A stretch of 6,872 nt of DNA from an uncultured Treponema sp. Lineage in GTDB: Bacteria; Spirochaetota; Spirochaetia; Treponematales; Treponemataceae. Shown piece after piece: positions 4,651-6,872 of the stretch. How positions within the stretch are numbered: position 1 is the first letter of the stretch; each line of letters opens with the position of its first letter. The stretch spans positions 1 to 6,872 of the forward strand of contig CAKZZR010000070.1 of the NCBI GenBank assembly GCA_937885475.1, written 5' to 3'. The notes beneath the pieces are model-generated. The model was given only the letters and a program-made list of their open reading frames with translations. It did no database searches and had not been told where the DNA came from. The translations under genes were made by a program, and so were the position numbers.

Positions 4651-6672
4651 TTAGTTATTGGTATTGGAAACAGTACTATTTATTACATAATAAATGTCTG
4701 AATAATACGTATCACCATTGCTGTCTGTTCCGATGAACAAGTAAGCGTAAGAGCCGCCGTCATAGGAATCAGTGAGTGTGTAACCCACGGTCTCGCTTGT
4801 CTTGATTTCAGCGCCATCGTCATTCGTTCCTGTTCCAGTTGCAGAAACCTTAGCGCTCGTTACCGTCCGCTTTGTGAATGCGCTTGCACGTACGCCACTG
4901 TCAATTTTTGCGCGGTATACGTCAAGGCTTTCATAATAGCTGAATGGATCCACCGTGCTGCTTGTAGTGAACACAACGTTTTCTTCATCAATAGTGATAT
5001 AAGAAGCCTTCATACTCGCATAAGAAGATGCTATTGTTGCTGCATCATTGTTGTTCAACGACCAAGTACTATATGCCGGATTAAGATCCACCTCAGAACC
5101 TGTACTTGTCAAAACAGAAGGAGTATCTGTTCCTGTGCTTACCGTTACAACACCAGCATAAGGAACGCTATTTACGGAAACTCCCGTTGACTTTTCTTTT
5201 TTCTCAACATAGTAGAAGTAAACGCCAATATCAAGGGTATCCACGTAGTTAGCTGTGTATGCAGAATCAGCATACTGGAACTGCGTAAGCTCACCAAGCT
5301 TCTCAAAGCTGCCGAATGCATATGTCGTGTCAGAAGCCTTTGCAAGCGTACTGCGGTACAAGGTGTAGGTAAAATCGCTTACGCTGTGTGCAGCCGGAAC
5401 AGAAGAATCAACAACGTTTACGTATACATCAGTTCTTCCGTAAGTTTTTGCCTTTGTGCAGGTAATAACAGGAGTTCCGATATTGAATGCGGCGTTCGTT
5501 TCTGCAAAAACGGCAGTTCCAAAACTGGTTCCGTCCGTAAGAACAATGACATACGAATACTTCGTGCCCTTTGCAGTGCCGTCATCAGCATAGTATGACG
5601 TTGCGCCCTCAGAAGTAATTGCCTCCGTTACATTGGCAGAAACAAGAGCATACGGCTCTGCAACGCCCAATGCCTTGCGGTACAGCCTGTAGTACGTTGA
5701 GGTGAATACAGTTCCGTCAGCCTTCTGTGCAGGAGTCCAAGAAACGCGTACATTTGAAGCGCTTGTATATACAGCGCTTGCGCCGGAAGTTTTTTTAGTA
5801 TCGCCGATTTCTGCAACTGCAAAGGTTTTGGAAAGAGCAAGCTCCTTTGCGTCATATACAGGATTAAGTGATTTTGCAGTAATCTTGAGCGACCAAGTAC
5901 CAGCCTGAGTCAAATCAATGCTGTCCTTTACAAGATAGTAGCTGTTAGAAAGGAACGCGTTCGTGGTGAATGAACCCAAAAGCTTTGTGGTAACATCATA
6001 GTAATTTGTAAACTCGTTACCTTCATCGTCTTCCTCGACCTTTGCATATGTGGAGTTAGCAACGTCAGAAGCAGCCGTGTCGCAAGCCTCCACCGTATAC
6101 GTAAGGTATGGCTTTGCAGGGAACTGAACGCTGAGCGTGCCGTTCTTGAGCAATGCGGTAACATTGTCTTCTGTAAGCAGGCGGGCCGCGATTTTTTCAT
6201 TAGTCGTATCCAGTGTTTTTTCTTCAGTTCCGTTCCAGCCGTTTTCATATGCGGCAAGCGAAAGCGCATCCGTAGCAGCCGGCGGAACAATTGCGGTAAG
6301 GGTTACGGAAGTCTTAGCATTTGTGTAATACACAGAGCGCGCAGGATCAGAGCTGCTTACAGAAACTACGGTATACGTATATTTCTGTCCATTGGCAATG
6401 TCCGTATCGCTGTAGCTTAGATTGTCAGACACAGCAACGGAAGCAACGCGTGTGCCATCCTTCCAGACCTCATAAGACTTGGCAGATGAAATTACATCCC
6501 ACGTAAGAATGTTTACGCCAGGCCAAGCCTTAGCCGTTACATTTGGCGCGGAAAGACTGCTTATCGTGTCAATCTCGCTGGAATAGTCCATTTCCTGACC
6601 GCAAGAAATAAATCCTATTGCAAGAGCAAGGCTCGCAGCAAGACCCGCAGCATAAAAAAAAGATTTTTTCAT
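4651..6672 (-). CDS. Surface lipoprotein with repeated fibronectin-III-like modules
   Basis: This is a 673-aa exported lipoprotein. The signal peptide has MKKS, a hydrophobic core at about 5-20, and lipobox F-I-S-C with lipidated C24. The start at 6672 is preferred over the ATG at 6690 because AGAGGAGA (6679-6686) precedes it and the signal peptide begins there. Beta-sandwich modules can be seen: FnIII-like 41-128 (ILTWD 55-59, SYEVW 66-70, YTYTVVSV 98-105); a less clear beta domain at about 130-292; FnIII-like 295-393 (VRVSW 308-312, YRLYRK 328-333, YSYVIV 372-377); a third at 400-513 (YTLYRS 436-441, YFYYVEK 485-491); and a fourth at about 520-666 (LDVYRAK 583-589, YAYLFIG 642-648). No enzyme motif is visible, so adhesion or scaffold is the best inference. 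Thr, Ser and Ala are abundant, as in secreted proteins. A poly-G promoter lies upstream and a terminator downstream. Confidence 0.88.
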   Translation of the reverse strand: MKKSFFYAAGLAASLALAIGFISCGQEMDYSSEIDTISSLSAPNVTAKAWPGVNILTWDVISSAKSYEVWKDGTRVASVAVSDNLSYSDTDIANGQKYTYTVVSVSSSDPARSVYYTNAKTSVTLTAIVPPAATDALSLAAYENGWNGTEEKTLDTTNEKIAARLLTEDNVTALLKNGTLSVQFPAKPYLTYTVEACDTAASDVANSTYAKVEEDDEGNEFTNYYDVTTKLLGSFTTNAFLSNSYYLVKDSIDLTQAGTWSLKITAKSLNPVYDAKELALSKTFAVAEIGDTKKTSGASAVYTSASNVRVSWTPAQKADGTVFTSTYYRLYRKALGVAEPYALVSANVTEAITSEGATSYYADDGTAKGTKYSYVIVLTDGTSFGTAVFAETNAAFNIGTPVITCTKAKTYGRTDVYVNVVDSSVPAAHSVSDFTYTLYRSTLAKASDTTYAFGSFEKLGELTQFQYADSAYTANYVDTLDIGVYFYYVEKKEKSTGVSVNSVPYAGVVTVSTGTDTPSVLTSTGSEVDLNPAYSTWSLNNNDAATIASSYASMKASYITIDEENVVFTTSSTVDPFSYYESLDVYRAKIDSGVRASAFTKRTVTSAKVSATGTGTNDDGAEIKTSETVGYTLTDSYDGGSYAYLFIGTDSNGDTYYSDIYYVINSTVSNTNN

Positions 6673-6678
6673 GGTATT

Positions 6679-6686
6679 TCTCCTCT
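6679..6686 (-). promoter_or_regulatory. Ribosome binding site of the 673-aa lipoprotein gene
   Basis: AGAGGAGA on the minus strand, with GGAG about 8 nt before the ATG at 6672. It supports the start at 6672. The alternative ATG at 6690 lies upstream of this site and has no purine-rich site of its own. Confidence 0.75.
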
Positions 6687-6689
6687 GCA

Positions 6690-6701
6690 TTCTTTAAAGA
6701 A
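6690..6701. other. Perfect 12-bp palindrome in the lipoprotein 5' leader
   Basis: TTCTTTAAAGAA is self-complementary over all 12 bases and sits 4 nt upstream of the AGAGGAGA ribosome binding site. It could be a dimeric regulator site. With no loop it is a poor RNA hairpin. A chance AT-rich palindrome is also possible. Confidence 0.3.
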
Positions 6702-6724
6702 CGCCCATAAAAACAATTAAGGAA

Positions 6725-6755
6725 AGGCTACCCCCCCCCCCGCGTTTTTTGTCAA
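6725..6755 (-). promoter_or_regulatory. Candidate phase-variable promoter of the 673-aa lipoprotein gene
   Basis: A perfect TTGACA -35 (6750-6755) is followed on the minus strand by a spacer made of five A, CGC and eleven G. A weak -10 candidate, TAGCCT (6725-6730), comes next. The spacer is 19 bp as sequenced; two fewer G would restore the ideal 17 bp. Transcription would start near 6718, giving a leader of about 45 nt. The layout resembles promoters whose strength is set by homopolymer length. The -35 is clear, the -10 is weak, and activity is inferred. Confidence 0.55.
6731..6741 (-). repeat. Homopolymeric G11 tract
   Basis: Eleven consecutive C on the plus strand (G on the minus strand) lie in otherwise AT-rich intergenic DNA between -35 and -10 elements. 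Such tracts change length by slipped-strand mispairing. The assembled length is uncertain because long homopolymers are error-prone in sequencing and vary within populations. Confidence 0.9.
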
Positions 6756-6768
6756 GTGGTTTTGCTTC

Positions 6769-6786
6769 TTTTTTTTCCATTTTTTT
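6769..6786 (-). promoter_or_regulatory. A-tracts upstream of the -35 (UP-like element)
   Basis: On the minus strand a run of seven A (6780-6786) and a run of eight A (6769-6776) have centres about 10.5 bp apart, one helical turn. They begin about 14 bp upstream of TTGACA. Phased A-tracts in this place are typical of curved DNA or an UP element that strengthens a promoter. Function is inferred from position. Confidence 0.4.
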
Positions 6787-6805
6787 GAATTTTCACATGC
6801 AAAAA

Positions 6806-6811
6806 ATTATA
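6806..6811 (-). promoter_or_regulatory. Second, more distant -10-like box
   Basis: A perfect TATAAT lies on the minus strand between the right repeat copy and the A-tracts, about 135 nt upstream of the lipoprotein start codon. No -35-like hexamer stands 16-18 bp upstream. It could be a second promoter giving a longer leader that includes the G-tract, or a chance match in AT-rich DNA. Confidence 0.3.
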
Positions 6812-6829
6812 GTGTGACTGGTCTTTCAC

Positions 6830-6863
6830 TGGGTGTTTTTGAAGTCTGCAACTTCACCTTTGC
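6830..6863. repeat. 34-bp dispersed repeat, right copy
   Basis: This is the same-orientation counterpart of 11-44, with 32 of 34 bases identical. In this copy the central dyad is GAAGT, five bases, ACTTC (6841-6855). The outer GGT/ACC bases can also pair if the T-run is bulged. It lies in the intergenic leader of the 673-aa lipoprotein gene, at the extreme end of the window. Confidence 0.75.
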
Positions 6864-6872
6864 AGATCGGAA
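6864..6872. other. Adapter-like contig end
   Basis: The last nine bases, AGATCGGAA, equal the first nine bases of the common Illumina TruSeq adapter and begin exactly where similarity to the left repeat copy stops. Probably residual adapter at a contig end rather than genomic sequence. Nine bases can match by chance, but rarely at this exact place. Confidence 0.5.

Noticed and set aside
11..6863. Composite transposon or mobile island bounded by the direct repeats
   Set aside because: There is no transposase, integrase or terminal inverted repeat. The content is housekeeping thiamine genes plus lipoproteins.
1..6872. Circular molecule closed by the terminal repeats
   Set aside because: The end repeats differ at 2 of 34 bases and the right end carries adapter-like bases. 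True circular overlap should be identical. No replication gene is present.
1..6872. CRISPR array, tRNA or rRNA genes
   Set aside because: I saw no regularly spaced repeats and no tRNA-like or rRNA-like segments in the intergenic regions on either strand.

Overview
The window reads like a chromosomal fragment from a spirochaete, most likely a Treponema-like anaerobe. This is inferred from two consecutive lipoprotein genes with relaxed spirochaete-style lipoboxes, a fibronectin-III-type surface lipoprotein, a poly-G tract inside a candidate promoter, and the short anaerobe-type ThiC. No marker gene in the window fixes the genus. All five genes lie on the minus strand, so transcription runs from the right end to the left end.

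In transcription order the layout is as follows. (1) 6673-6872 is a leader region with a copy of a 34-bp repeat, A-tracts, and a candidate promoter whose -35/-10 spacer holds 11 consecutive G. (2) 4651-6672 encodes a 673-aa lipoprotein built of repeated beta-sandwich (FnIII-like) modules. (3) 4587-4635 is a strong intrinsic terminator that runs right up to the ribosome binding site of the next gene. (4) 3289-4575 encodes a 428-aa lipoprotein of unknown family. (5) 3233-3265 is a second intrinsic terminator. (6) 2503-3171 encodes a HAD-family phosphohydrolase with its own TATAAT box. (7) 1578-2378 is thiD and 268-1575 is thiC, separated by 2 nt. (8) 199-252 is a third terminator-like hairpin after thiC. 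(9) 1-198 is non-coding and contains a second copy of the 34-bp repeat.

The thiDC pair covers the pyrimidine branch of thiamine synthesis. ThiC makes HMP-P from the purine intermediate AIR using radical SAM chemistry, and ThiD phosphorylates HMP/HMP-P to HMP-PP. The thiazole branch and thiamine-phosphate synthase are not in the window. No TPP riboswitch is visible ahead of thiD. Instead there is a perfect 8-bp inverted repeat touching a TATAAT box. The HAD enzyme could belong to the same transcription unit, but its substrate cannot be read from sequence.

The most interesting signal is the G11 tract between TTGACA and a weak -10 upstream of the large lipoprotein gene. This layout suggests phase-variable expression of a surface protein, as known for poly-G promoters of some T. 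pallidum tpr genes. The unusual window length, the repeat copies at both ends, and a final 9 bases matching the start of a common Illumina adapter suggest that this is a whole short contig broken at a dispersed repeat.
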